Positions 1-8,482 of a stretch of 64,000 bases of DNA are shown here, in pieces (the first letter of the stretch is position 1; each line of letters opens with the position of its first letter). This DNA comes from Intestinimonas timonensis (GTDB lineage Bacteria > Bacillota > Clostridia > Oscillospirales > Oscillospiraceae), in the NCBI RefSeq assembly GCF_900626145.1, contig NZ_LR130816.1, forward strand, positions 597,510-661,509. The letters are read 5' to 3'. Under the pieces are notes generated by a model. The model saw only the letters and a list, made by a program, of their open reading frames with translations, ran no database searches and was not told where the DNA came from. Position numbers and translations under genes: made by a program.

Positions 1-153
1 GACGCCGCCGACGTGGCCGAGTGGGCCGCTGACGGCATGGCCGTGGCCGTGGGCTCCGGCATCATGGGCGGCAAGCCCGGCGACCTGCTCGACCCCAACG
101 GCACCGCCGTCCGCACCGAGCTGGCCACCATCCTCCTCAACTTCTCCAAGCTG
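1..153 (+). repeat. Exact 153-bp direct repeat, copy 1 (SLH coding)
   Basis: Bases 1-153 match 53403-53555 by eye at every position and encode the same last SLH segment. The sequences diverge right after the AAGCTG codons. The repeat may extend upstream of the window. Confidence 0.9.
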
Positions 154-2034
154 GCGGAGGCCTCCAAGGGCTACACCGAGACCGCTGTGAGCATCGAGGT
201 GCCTGAGACCGACGGCATCCCCGCTCACGCCATCCCCGCCATCGTCACCGTGCCCGACGGCGAGGGCCCCTTCGCCGCCGTGGTGATGCTCCACGGTACC
301 GGCTCCGACAAACACGAGGCCGGTATGGGCTATGACTACGCAGCCCCTGTCCTGGCTGAGGCTGGCATTGCCACCATCCGCTTTGACTTCATGGGCAACG
401 GTGAGTCCACCGCCAACTATTCTGACTACTGCTACACCTCCGCCAACATCGACGCCAAGGCTGCCGCCGACTACATGGCTGCCCTGGAGAACGTGAACGC
501 CGAGAAGATCGGCATTATGGGCTGGAGCCAGGGCGGCACCAACGCCCTGCTGGCCGCTGCGGCCTATCCCGAGACCTTCAAGGCCGTGGTGACCTGGTCC
601 GGCGCCACCACCCTGGACGGCAGCACCCTCTTCGCCGAGGGCTTTGACGCCGCCTATGAGACTGCCAAGGCCGACGGCGTCTACACCATGACCTTCGACT
701 GGCGCGATCCCCTGGAAGTGGGTACCCGCTGGTTCGAGGAGGTGGAGAGCACCGACGTGCTCAAGGAGGCCGCCAAGATCACCGCTCCCGTGGTGGCCAT
801 CAACGGCGATCTGGACACCACCGTCACTCCCGACAACGCCACCGCCATCGCTGAGGCCGCTCAGAACGGCAGCGTGTGGATGATCGAGGGCGCCGACCAC
901 ACCTATAATGTCTTCACCGAGGCCGACCACGCCACCATCCTGAAGACCGCTGCCGATACCGCCGCCTTCTTCCAGCAGGCCTTTGACGGCGCTCTCTCCG
1001 GCACCGTCACCTCCGTGAGCAAGTACGGCAACGTCACCACCAGCATCTCCCTGGAGGCCCTGAGCACCATCGGCGCTGAGGCCGGCGACATCCTCACCAT
1101 CACCGTGAATGGTGAGGCTATGGACGTGCCCTACGGCACCGCTTACAGCGATGTGGACAACGGCAGCGTCATCGCCCTGCCTGACACCGACACCAACACC
1201 CTGGCCGTGGCCATCAACATGGGCAACTTCGCTGAGACCTACAAGGCCGGCGAGGGCACCGTCATCACCGTGGCCATGAAGGAGAAGGCCGGCTATCTGG
1301 AGGAGTACCAGATCCGGAACATTGACTCCCTGCGGACCAACAACAGGGACGACTACGCCTCCGATGAGGTCTTTGCCAACTTCCGCCCCGTGGTCATGGG
1401 CGACATCGCCGAGGGTGTGCTCTACCGCTCCTCCAGCCCCGTGAACCCCGAGCTGGGCCGCAACACCTACGCTGACGCCTTGGCCGAGGCCGCCGGCATC
1501 AAGACCGTCCTCAACCTGGCCGACAACGAGGAGACCATGAAGGCCTACGAGGGCTATGCCGACAGCTACTACGCCACCCTGAACGTGGTGGCTCTGGACA
1601 TGGGCGTGGACTTCGCCGCTGAGGACTTCAACGCCAAGCTGAAGACCGGCCTGGAATACATGATCGCCAACGAGGGCCCCTACCTGGTCCACTGCAACGA
1701 GGGCAAGGACCGTGCCGGCTTTGTCTCCGCTCTGCTGGAGGCCCTCATGGGCGGCACCGTCGACGAGATCAAGGCCGACTACATGACCTCCTATGAGAAC
1801 TACTACCACGTGGAGAAGGACTCCGAGCAGTATGAGAAGATCGCCGAGAGCAACATCATGAACACCCTGCGGACCATCGGTGGTCTGGAGGAGGGTGCTA
1901 ATCTGGCCGACGTGGACCTCGCCGCTGCCGCCGAGACCTATCTCACCGAGACTGTGGGCCTCTCCGCCGAGCAGGTGGACGCCCTTCAGGCCGTCCTCTC
2001 CGGCACCGCTGCCGAAGCTGAGCAGGCCGCCTGA
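1..2034 (+). CDS. SLH / alpha-beta hydrolase / tyrosine-phosphatase-like surface protein (5' end outside window)
   Basis: The reading frame is open from base 1, so the true start lies upstream. In window-frame residues, 1-51 are the end of an SLH (cell-wall anchoring) domain. About 57-330 is an alpha/beta hydrolase with nucleophile motif GWSQGG (Ser176), an acid in NGDLDTT and His300 in GADHTY. About 330-430 resembles the C-terminal domain of SAM hydroxide adenosyltransferases (SGTVTSVSKYGN, LAVAINMGNFAE). About 440-670 holds a tyrosine-phosphatase P-loop, HCNEGKDRAG (Cys565). Seen directly: the motifs and domain order. Inferred: a surface-anchored multi-enzyme. A related protein at 51321-54431 carries a 5'-nucleotidase before its SLH repeats, so this one may too. 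Substrate unknown. Confidence 0.85.
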   Translation, partial: DAADVAEWAADGMAVAVGSGIMGGKPGDLLDPNGTAVRTELATILLNFSKLAEASKGYTETAVSIEVPETDGIPAHAIPAIVTVPDGEGPFAAVVMLHGTGSDKHEAGMGYDYAAPVLAEAGIATIRFDFMGNGESTANYSDYCYTSANIDAKAAADYMAALENVNAEKIGIMGWSQGGTNALLAAAAYPETFKAVVTWSGATTLDGSTLFAEGFDAAYETAKADGVYTMTFDWRDPLEVGTRWFEEVESTDVLKEAAKITAPVVAINGDLDTTVTPDNATAIAEAAQNGSVWMIEGADHTYNVFTEADHATILKTAADTAAFFQQAFDGALSGTVTSVSKYGNVTTSISLEALSTIGAEAGDILTITVNGEAMDVPYGTAYSDVDNGSVIALPDTDTNTLAVAINMGNFAETYKAGEGTVITVAMKEKAGYLEEYQIRNIDSLRTNNRDDYASDEVFANFRPVVMGDIAEGVLYRSSSPVNPELGRNTYADALAEAAGIKTVLNLADNEETMKAYEGYADSYYATLNVVALDMGVDFAAEDFNAKLKTGLEYMIANEGPYLVHCNEGKDRAGFVSALLEALMGGTVDEIKADYMTSYENYYHVEKDSEQYEKIAESNIMNTLRTIGGLEEGANLADVDLAAAAETYLTETVGLSAEQVDALQAVLSGTAAEAEQAA

Positions 2035-2052
2035 GCAAATTTTGCAAGGGTA

Positions 2053-2086
2053 AAAAGGGAGACAGCCCATGGGCTGTCTCCCTTTT
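2053..2086 (+). terminator. Intrinsic terminator after the surface protein
   Basis: A perfect 16-bp stem (AAAAGGGAGACAGCCC and its complement) closes a 2-nt loop. It starts 19 bases after the stop codon and ends in a T-rich tail. Confidence 0.9.
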
Positions 2087-2121
2087 CTTCTATTGTGACA
2101 GATGGAATGTAAAAATAAGAC

Positions 2122-2150
2122 TTGACAGAGACGTTAGGATATGGTATTCT
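2122..2150 (+). promoter_or_regulatory. Sigma-A promoter for the tRNA pair
   Basis: TTGACA (2122-2127) and TATTCT (2145-2150) with a 17-bp spacer, about 39 bases before tRNA-Leu. Confidence 0.8.
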
Positions 2151-2188
2151 ATTCTAGCACCTGAAAGCGTGAGACGCTGGAGTGGGAT

Positions 2189-2275
2189 GCCGGAGTGGCG
2201 GAATTGGTAGACGCCCGGGACTTAAAATCCTGTGGGAGCGATCCCGTGCCGGTTCGACTCCGGTCTCCGGCACCA
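2189..2275 (+). tRNA. tRNA-Leu (anticodon TAA)
   Basis: An 87-nt class II tRNA. The acceptor arms GCCGGAG/CTCCGGC pair, the anticodon loop reads ACTTAAAAT (anticodon TAA), there is a long variable arm, the T arm holds GGTTCGACTCC, and CCA is encoded (2273-2275). Confidence 0.95.
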
Positions 2276-2279
2276 ATAT

Positions 2280-2356
<77 letters not shown>

Positions 2357-2357
2357 G

Positions 2358-2393
2358 AAAAACGCCTGATTTCGTAAGAAATTAGGCGTTTTT
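2358..2393 (+). terminator. Terminator of the tRNA operon
   Basis: Arms AAAAACGCCT (2358-2367) and AGGCGTTTTT (2384-2393), with inner ATTTC/GAAAT pairing, directly after the CCA end of tRNA-fMet. Confidence 0.85.
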
Positions 2394-2465
2394 ATTACTT
2401 TTTTGCCGTTTTTAAAAATAAGGCGGACCGGGAAATTCAACTTTAGTTCAACTCGCCTTTTAAAT

Positions 2466-3653
2466 TCAAGCCTTTTTCAAAAAGATATCTGACAAGATAT
2501 CCGCATTGCGCTGGTCGGCCTCCTCCATCACATGGGCGTAAATATTGGCCGTGGTGCTGACCTGGGCGTGGCCCAGCCGTTTGGAAATGCTCACACTGTC
2601 CACCCCGTTGAAGTACAGCATAGAGGCCATTGTATGCCGGAAGGCATGGGCATTGATGTGTGGGAGACCGTGGCGCTTGCTGAACTTTTTGAGATAGTCG
2701 GTCACGCTGTCCGGGTGCATGGGCTTGCCGTTGTCCTGGGAGAATACGAAGTCCTGATTCTGGTGGTACTCCCCCAGCCGCATCCGTTCCTCCGCCTGCC
2801 ATGCCCGATACCGCCGGAGCAACTGCATTGTCTCAGCGGGCAGGGTGATGTACCGCCGGGATCGTTCCGTTTTGGGCGTGCTCTCATAGATGCCGATATC
2901 CGGGGAATAGAGAACGCTGTTACAGATGTAAATCCGGTTCCCCTCAAAGTCCACCTTGTCCCATTTCAACCCCAGCACTTCACCACGCCGCGCGCCGGTA
3001 ATGAGCAGCAGATGGACAAGCATTTTCTATTTGATCGGCTCTTGCTCCAGTGCGTCCCGGATCGCCGACACCTGTTCCGGCTGGAAGTAGTTTACTTCCT
3101 TGTGCTCCGCCTTTGGAAGTGTGGCACGGCTGGCGACGTTGAAGGGGACAAGGCCCTCTTTCACCGCTTGCTCCAGCACCGTGGAGATCAGCCGATGATG
3201 CTCCAGGATCGTCTTTGTGGACAGCTTGCCACCCCGCTTGTTCTGTCCCTCCTGGCCCAATAGGGTATAGAGATCATTCAGGTGGTCGGCCCTCAGTTCT
3301 CGCAGCTTGATGTGTCCTATCTGTGGGTAAATCCGGCCTGTCAGCTCCTTGTATCTCACAATGGTGGAGTGCTTCACGCCCCGCTGCTCTTTCAATCCAA
3401 TTACATAATCACAGTAGGCGGCAAACTTCTGGCGGCTGTCGGAGGTTACACCCTCTCTGCATTCTTTCTCAAAGGTTGCGGCGAAAGCCTCAGCCTTTTT
3501 TCTTGCGCTTTTTTCCGTCCAGGTGGGTGATACCTCAAAAGTGGCCGTCCAGGGCTTGAGCTGCTTTCCGTCAGATCCCCGGCCCCGGTGTACCCGGATG
3601 GAGTAGGAGATCAGCTTTCCGGACTTGTCCCGGCGCTCTTGGATGTTAGCCAT
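2466..3653 (-). pseudogene. int: Tyrosine recombinase (integrase) split by an in-frame TAG
   Basis: Two fragments in the same frame are separated only by a TAG codon at 3029-3027. The upstream part (208 residues, 3653-3030) holds the N-terminal and SAM-like DNA-binding domains. The downstream part (3026-2466) holds the whole catalytic domain: GARRGEVLGL with the first arginine, HAFRHT and the LGHAQVSTTANIYAHV tyrosine box. Combined length of about 394 residues is normal for Tn916-type integrases. The context EPIK-stop-KMLVHLLL suggests a TGG-to-TAG change. Without readthrough the product lacks every catalytic residue, so it is probably inactive. The start overlaps the end of the upstream XRE gene by 8 bases. 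Confidence 0.85.
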
Positions 3654-4266
3654 TCTCTATACCTCCCTTGGTCGATACAGGCAACGACACCATGTCGTTT
3701 TTCACAAGAAGGTTTACCAGATATGAGGCATAGTGCTCCAGCTCATCCCGCATTTGATCAAATGCCTCAGCAGGAACAGCACCCACGGCCTTCCCGGTTT
3801 TATCCGTGACCACAATGTACTCCCCTATCAGGCTGTCAACACCTTGGGAGTGCAAGCCAAACCCGCTTTTATCCTCTATGCCGTCTATAAAGAGGCGAAA
3901 TGCCTTGTCGTAAAGGCGGGCGATTTCTTGTCCCGTCTCCCACTCTGCCTTTGCCGCAAGTTCCTTCTCCGCTTGTGTCTTAAAGTCGTCACGGCATAAG
4001 AGCCATTCCGGTCGCACATCAGGAAAAATCTCTCTCGTGATCCTGTCTGCAATATCCCCATTCAGCCGTCTATTCCCCCGCACAATATTTGAAATATGCT
4101 GAGGCTCATAACCCAAACGGGCCGCCAGATCTTTTTGAGTGATATTCCGCTCTTTCAACAGCAGTTTGAGCCTCTGCCCACACTCTTGATTTACTTCGAC
4201 CGGCTTTCTCGGCATACCATCCACCATCCCAATAAGACTTATTTTAGCCCATTTTCTTACCAACAT
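3646..4266 (-). CDS. XRE-family helix-turn-helix regulator of the integrated element
   Basis: The longest frame has 206 residues; ATG codons at 4227 or 4215 (MPRKPVEV) are also possible starts. The HTH (ERNITQKDLAARLGYEPQHISNIVRGNRR) lies in the first third. The C-terminal half has no motif I recognise. It sits just upstream of the integrase and opposite the excisionase-like gene at 4408, the usual place of a mobile-element repressor. Role inferred from context. Confidence 0.75.
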   Translation of the reverse strand: MLVRKWAKISLIGMVDGMPRKPVEVNQECGQRLKLLLKERNITQKDLAARLGYEPQHISNIVRGNRRLNGDIADRITREIFPDVRPEWLLCRDDFKTQAEKELAAKAEWETGQEIARLYDKAFRLFIDGIEDKSGFGLHSQGVDSLIGEYIVVTDKTGKAVGAVPAEAFDQMRDELEHYASYLVNLLVKNDMVSLPVSTKGGIENG

Positions 4267-4407
4267 GGTAAGATAGTTATCCAGAATATATCTTCTTTTC
4301 GATATAATAGATGTTCGTCAAATATATCTTTATGATATATACTGCATTATAGTACGATACACACCAAAAGTCAATTAAATTACTACGAAAAGGGACGGTG
4401 TAACACT

Positions 4408-4605
4408 ATGAGTGAGAATATCCCCAAGTTTTTAACCATTCGAGAAACTGCGAAAACCGGTATTCTTTCTGAGCATCACCTCAGGATTATGGAGAAGCAA
4501 GGGAGATTGCCCGGGGTCCGTGTCGGCAACCAGTTCAAAGTCAATCTGGATCTTTTGGTGGATCAGTTGAACCAGGAAAGTACACCCGCACAGCGGGAGG
4601 AGTAA
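4408..4605 (+). CDS. Excisionase-like small HTH protein
   Basis: 65 residues. The fold resembles MerR/excisionase winged helices: FLTIRETAKTGILSEHHLRIMEKQGRLPG followed by a VGNQFKVN wing. Proteins of this kind sit near tyrosine integrases and direct excision. It reads away from the XRE/integrase pair; the 141-bp AT-rich gap between them probably holds divergent promoters. Likely intact, but its integrase partner is broken. Confidence 0.7.
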   Translation: MSENIPKFLTIRETAKTGILSEHHLRIMEKQGRLPGVRVGNQFKVNLDLLVDQLNQESTPAQREE

Positions 4606-4609
4606 GGCA

Positions 4610-4717
4610 ATGGAAGATATAAAACCAAAGCACCCAAGCTGGTTCAAACTGAAGCTTGAGCGCCGGGAGCTTCTTCACCAGTTATCTCCTGAGACAGCAA
4701 TCAATGTCCTGCTCTAG
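4610..4717 (+). pseudogene. Start of a small element gene, cut at a junction
   Basis: ATG at 4610 follows GGGAGGAG and gives 35 residues (MEDIKPKHPSWFKLKLERR...), ending at TAG 4715-4717. The next bases encode the interior of an unrelated peptidase, so the original 3' end appears deleted. Family not recognised. Confidence 0.5.
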
Positions 4718-5340
4718 TGCAGGACTTTCAAATTCAGTACGGCTATAACCAGCAGCTCGGTATTTATGAAAAGGACTACATTGAAGGCAGCGGCCAGAGC
4801 TACGAGGGCGTGGTCTTTACCGATGGGGGCCGGGAGGTCATCTATTACAACCAACTGGATGAGCGGTGGGCAGATACCATGTACGGCACATCCGGCACGA
4901 TTGGCGAGGCCGGGTGCGGCCCCACGGCGATGGCGATTGTCACATCCACTCTGACCGGGATGGCTCACGACCCGGTGGAACTCAGCGAATGGTCTGTGGC
5001 GAATGGGCACCGCTGCGAAGGGAATGGCTCTTATCACAGCCTGATCCCAGCCGCCGCCGAAGCCTACGGCCTATCCTGGGAGAGTGTTCCACGGGATGAC
5101 CCGCAGGCGATGGTGGACGCCCTGACAGATGGGAAACTGGTTGTGGCGATCATGGCAAAGGGACACTTTACCAGCTCCGGTCATTTCATTGTCCTGCGCG
5201 GCGTGACTGCGGAGGGAAAAATCCTGGTAGCCGACCCTGCCAGCCGCAAGCGGAGCGAACAGGAATGGGATCTCTCCATTATTCTGGATGAAGCCAGAAA
5301 AGGCGCTGCCGCTGGCGGCCCCTTCTGGGCAATCTATTAA
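4717..5340 (+). pseudogene. C-terminal fragment of a C39-like peptidase (conjugative-element cell-wall hydrolase)
   Basis: 207 residues from a GTG that overlaps the preceding stop. Visible: YYNQLDERWADTMYG, then GEAGCGPTAMAIVTS with the putative nucleophile Cys, and later GHFTSSGHFIVLRGV with the histidine and DPAS. This is the papain-like C39-like fold that forms the C-terminal half of two-domain cell-wall enzymes in clostridial conjugative elements. The N-terminal membrane and lysozyme-like half is missing, which makes this a remnant left by a deletion at about 4717. It might still be translated from the GTG, but it has no signal peptide. Confidence 0.7.
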
Positions 5341-5351
5341 AGGAGCATGGT

Positions 5352-5591
5352 ATGAACAACCGAAATAAACTGATTGAATTATTGATCTACATCGCCATTG
5401 TAGTGGTTGGCGTTGTCCTTTTGCTGACGGGAGGACCGGAAAAGACGGTAGAAAACATGGATATGGGAGGAACATCGTACAAAAGCGTTTCGGCCTTCGT
5501 CCAGAACGGATCGCCTTCCTTGCCCTCGCCTTTGGTATTGGAAATCAACGCATCCACAAATTTAAGGATGTCGGCCTCGTTCTTGATATAG
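5352..5591 (+). pseudogene. Small membrane protein truncated into antisense virD4 sequence
   Basis: ATG at 5352 follows AGGAGC. The first ~38 residues contain one transmembrane segment (LIELLIYIAIVVVGVVLLLT). From about 5478 the frame runs through the reverse complement of the VirD4 gene, so the C-terminal half is not native. Family not recognised. Confidence 0.45.
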
Positions 5592-6241
5592 GCCAGCGGA
5601 TTGTAGTGCATGGATTTTGAAAAATCAATGGAATTGAACACCTTGATCCGATACCCGCGCCGCTGTAAGAAAGAGCCCACCTGGGAGAGCACCCCGCCTT
5701 TCGGATCTACGCACACATAGCTGCATCCGCCGTTTTTATCCGCGCTGGCCTGCAAAATCTGCGGAGTGAGCCAGAAGCGGGTTTTGCCCGAGCCGGACGA
5801 GCCGATCACGCAGGCGTTGAGGTTGCGGGCGTTGGCCGGGTTTTTTGGGCGGGTGTTCATAGTAAGAAACTCTGTCCCGGTCAAAATGATGTTGTTCTCA
5901 AATTTCGGATCGACAAAGGGCTTGATGTCCTTTTCCGTTCCCCACCGGGCGGAGCCGTATTCCTCATCCCGCCTGTACTTTTTCGCGTTCTTACTTTTGA
6001 AGTAGATCAGCAGGCGGAAGCCCACCGCGCCCACAATGCCGATGAGCCAGTCAAAGGGATTGAGCCCCGGCGCAAAGTCGGCAAAGGCCGGGCCGATGGT
6101 CTGCCCCAGCCCCATGAGCTTATGGGCGAAATCCGCGCCAGCGGCCAGACGGTAAGCCGTCCCCAGCTTTAAGCAGGCCCACAGCACAAACAGATAGGGG
6201 ATGTTGGGGAGTACATATTTTTTGATGTTATCTGTCCTCAC
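5387..6241 (-). pseudogene. virD4: VirD4/TraG coupling ATPase, N-terminal fragment
   Basis: GTG at 6241 with AAGGAGGCG upstream. Two N-terminal transmembrane stretches are followed by YGSARWGTEKDI and a Walker A motif VIGSSGSGKTRFW, then DPKGG. Homology stops at FWTKAETLLY (about 5478); the last ~28 residues come from the neighbouring fragment on the other strand. About 255 of the ~600 residues of a coupling protein remain, and Walker B and the C-terminal half are lost. In an intact element this ATPase brings the relaxase-DNA complex to the secretion channel; here it cannot work. Confidence 0.85.
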
Positions 6242-6707
6242 GAACCGCCTCCTTTACCCGTTCCCGCTTGCGGGGCTTTTCCTTCGCAAGCTGATCCGCC
6301 GCCTGTTTAAGCTGTTCCCGGATGGGGATGCGGCGGGATTTGGATTTATTCAGCACCTTCCGCGAGTATTCAGAAAAGCAGGCGGTGATCGCATCCGCCT
6401 GCCCCGACTTGAAAAACAACAGGTATTTGTCCGGCCCGGTTTTATAAAAGGCATAGTCTACATTCCACTTCCGGGCCACCCGGTCAAAAGCCTTCGTGTC
6501 CCCGGAAAGCTCAATGCTGTTTGTAGCCGCGCCGTGTCCCATGAGCTTTTTCACGCTCTGCCTGCCGTGGGGCGTTTGGTGTTCCCGGTAAGCCTTGCGG
6601 ATCTTCCGGCCCACAGCCCCCAGCACATAGGCAAGGCCCCGCGCCGTCAGCTTGCTGGCCCGGACAGAAATTGCTATGGTACGCCGGGAAACATCTTCAT
6701 CAATCAG
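6228..6707 (-). CDS. PcfB/DUF3801-family conjugation protein, probable CTG start
   Basis: The frame ends with a charged tail (KEKPRKRERVKEAVREDR) and contains FDRVARKWNVDYAFYKTGPDKYLLFFKSG, typical of PcfB/DUF3801 proteins encoded just before virD4. The first GTG (6626) would give only 132 residues, but the frame stays open to CTG at 6707. That CTG lies 8 bases after AGGAGG and gives 159 residues (IDEDVSRRTIAISVRASKLTA...), the family's normal size. The 3' end overlaps virD4 by 14 bases. A CTG start would be weak. Function inferred from the family: support of relaxosome coupling. Confidence 0.75.
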   Translation of the reverse strand: MIDEDVSRRTIAISVRASKLTARGLAYVLGAVGRKIRKAYREHQTPHGRQSVKKLMGHGAATNSIELSGDTKAFDRVARKWNVDYAFYKTGPDKYLLFFKSGQADAITACFSEYSRKVLNKSKSRRIPIREQLKQAADQLAKEKPRKRERVKEAVREDR

Positions 6708-6733
6708 TTATACCGCCTCCTTTCCGGCGGCCA

Positions 6734-6758
6734 CCTCGGGACAAAGTGTCTCGAAGTG
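6734..6758 (-). repeat. 25-bp hairpin repeat, copy 1
   Basis: A CGGGACA...TGTCTCG hairpin unit in the pcfB-ardA gap. It matches 8080-8104 at 23 of 25 positions. Confidence 0.7.
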
Positions 6759-6762
6759 CCGT

Positions 6763-7476
6763 CTATCGTTCCTCACGCTCCTTATTGGAAAGTTTCCGAT
6801 AGCCTTCCAAAGAGGAACCGTCAATAATCTCCTTGTAGGCCGCCATCTGTTCCCGGATAGAAAGTTTCGGATAGGAGAAAACTCTGTGCTCGGCGGGGAT
6901 GTCCTCGATCCCGTGGTAGTGCTCGATGAATTTCCCACCGTTATTCAGCACATAGCCGCCGGGGGCAAAATGACCGTCCTCGTTAATCCGAATATCACGC
7001 CCGTATGCCTCATAGTCAAAATAATTCAGCAAATGCTCCGGCACATCAATGGCCTCCATGTCCTCCACATAGATGCGGCCCAGCGTTTCATCGTCCCCCA
7101 CACCGGGATAAAATTCAAAACAGTCCAGGTTTTGCGTGAGATTGATGAGGTCGGCCACGCTGGAAGTGTGCTCGCCGCTGTCGATCACAGCCTCGAATTT
7201 CTCCAAATCGCTCAGATCCAGTTCGGAAAGTAGGCAGGCCAGATGGTTGAGCTCGTCAAGATTTTCGTATTCCGTCAGATAGTCATAGAGCCCCAGCACA
7301 TCACCGTCAAAGCTGGTAATGAAAAACTCCTCATACCGCACCCCATCCACGCCGATGCGCTTTAGGAGCGCCTGCACCTCCTCCGTAGTAGTGGGGAATT
7401 TCAGCGTTTCTCCTACAAGCTCGCCCTCGTTATATTTCCCCAGGTTCGTGATGTAGGCTTCGAAAAGGGCCGCCAT
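6763..7476 (-). CDS. ardA: ArdA-family antirestriction protein
   Basis: 237 residues, very acidic. It starts MAALFEAYITNLGKYNEGELVGE and carries the ArdA core (FFITSFDGDVLGLYDYLTEYENLDELN) and a C-terminal GGYVLNNGGKFIEHYHG segment. ArdA proteins mimic B-form DNA and block type I restriction-modification complexes while an element enters a new host. The start overlaps the upstream stop (TGATG), so it is translationally coupled. It appears intact, unlike its conjugation neighbours. Confidence 0.85.
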   Translation of the reverse strand: MAALFEAYITNLGKYNEGELVGETLKFPTTTEEVQALLKRIGVDGVRYEEFFITSFDGDVLGLYDYLTEYENLDELNHLACLLSELDLSDLEKFEAVIDSGEHTSSVADLINLTQNLDCFEFYPGVGDDETLGRIYVEDMEAIDVPEHLLNYFDYEAYGRDIRINEDGHFAPGGYVLNNGGKFIEHYHGIEDIPAEHRVFSYPKLSIREQMAAYKEIIDGSSLEGYRKLSNKEREER

Positions 7477-7817
7477 CAGCGGCGGCCCTGTCCCTTGACG
7501 GTAAGGATGCCCTCAAGGGTGGTATCAGTAATCCCCAGCCGCTGGGCAACGGCGATGTCGTTTTTCATGGCCTCGGTCATGGTATGGCCGCAGACCACCA
7601 GCACATGGGAGCGGCGGAGCAGGTCGCGGCTCATGTCAATGCCGCTTTTGTGCTCCTCCGGTACTGCGTCATTGAGGAACAAGGGCAGATACAGGGTAGG
7701 ACAGATGGGCGAAAACCCCGCCTCGTACACCGCCCGGCAGTAGCGGGCCGCCTGTTCTGCGTTTTCACTGTCACCGCCAAGCCATCCGGCGGTAATATAA
7801 GCAAGTGGCCGTTTCAT
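7476..7817 (-). CDS. DUF4406/DUF7768-like nucleoside-deoxyribosyltransferase-fold protein
   Basis: About 113 residues from ATG 7817, chosen because GGAGG lies 8 bases upstream; a TTG at 7823 is too close. Motifs: AYITAGWLGGDSENAEQAARYCRAVYEAG, later SHVLVVCGHTMTEAMKNDIAVA. This is the small Rossmann-like fold related to nucleoside 2-deoxyribosyltransferases and is common in conjugative elements. Enzymatic role unproven. It is coupled to ardA. Confidence 0.7.
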   Translation of the reverse strand: MKRPLAYITAGWLGGDSENAEQAARYCRAVYEAGFSPICPTLYLPLFLNDAVPEEHKSGIDMSRDLLRRSHVLVVCGHTMTEAMKNDIAVAQRLGITDTTLEGILTVKGQGRR

Positions 7818-7867
7818 TGTCAAAACCTCCGTTCTTTGAAGAAAGATACTTCAGCCCAATCCCCCCG

Positions 7868-7891
7868 CCCTTTCCCAGTCATGGGAAAGGG
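7868..7891. other. Short perfect hairpin
   Basis: CCCTTTCCCA (7868-7877), a 4-nt loop and TGGGAAAGGG (7882-7891). No T-tract, so not an obvious terminator. It sits beside the larger nested inverted repeat. Confidence 0.6.
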
Positions 7892-7904
7892 AGCGGCTCT
7901 GGAG

Positions 7905-8047
7905 GATATATGCCCCCGCCGCGCCGCTGGAAGTAACACAGCCGGGGCAGACCGTCAAGGGCAGGCCGCCGCAAGCGGCGGTGCGTTGCACCCTTGACGG
8001 CCCACTCCCGGCTGTGCAGGAATATAGGCGGCGACGGGGGATATATC
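7905..8047. other. Nested multi-arm inverted repeat (oriT or structured RNA candidate)
   Basis: Four nested arm pairs: imperfect GATATATGCCCCCG (from 7905) with CGGGGGATATATC (to 8047); CACAGCCGGG (7937-7946) with CCCGGCTGTG (8007-8016); CCGTCAAGGG (7952-7961) with CCCTTGACGG (7991-8000); CCGCCGC (7966-7972) with GCGGCGG (7975-7981). It lies in the only long gap of the conjugative-element remnant. No coding sequence found. Confidence 0.6.
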
Positions 8048-8079
8048 ACCACAGAGCCCTCTGCAGGAGGGGCGGGGCC

Positions 8080-8104
8080 CCTCGGGACAATTTGTCTCGA
8101 AGTG
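8080..8104 (-). repeat. 25-bp hairpin repeat, copy 2
   Basis: Second copy of the unit at 6734-6758 (23 of 25 identical). It lies in the gap after the ParB fragment and folds through CGGGACAA/TTGTCTCG. Confidence 0.7.
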
Positions 8105-8112
8105 TGGTCGGG

Positions 8113-8481
8113 TTACTTGTCTTTTTCCATCTTTTTCGGAGCCTTTGCCAGCTCGGGCGGCTGTTTCTCCTTCCACTCGTCCAGCAAAGTCATGATCTGC
8201 TCCTTCATTTTGGCGGGAGTGGCCTCCTTGCCAAAATATTTCTCCAGTTCGGCCATCGAAATAATCACGCCGCGATCCTCCTTTTTCTTTTCGCTTAATA
8301 TGCCGTCAATCACATCGCCGTTGAGCTTACCTTCCTTATCCAGTTCCCGGAGCTGTTTCGCCTGGGCCAGAGAGGGGGACGCCTGTTCCCCGTCAATGGA
8401 AACGGCAATCAGCCTTTGATTTTTCGGCTTGATATAGGAAAGCTCCACCGCAGGCATGAAGCCCATCTTTTTATCGTCCAC
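8113..8481 (-). pseudogene. C-terminal fragment of an element-encoded ParB-like protein
   Basis: Homology runs from VDDKKMGFMPAVELSYIKPKNQRLIAVSIDGEQASPSLAQAKQLRELDKEGKL to the stop. This matches the C-terminal region of ParB/Spo0J-like proteins of clostridial conjugative elements. The N-terminal nuclease-like and HTH domains are gone. The open frame upstream of 8481 is out-of-frame sigma-factor sequence. A GTG at 8481 could start a 122-residue product, but the remnant looks non-functional. Confidence 0.65.
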
Positions 8482-8482
8482 C

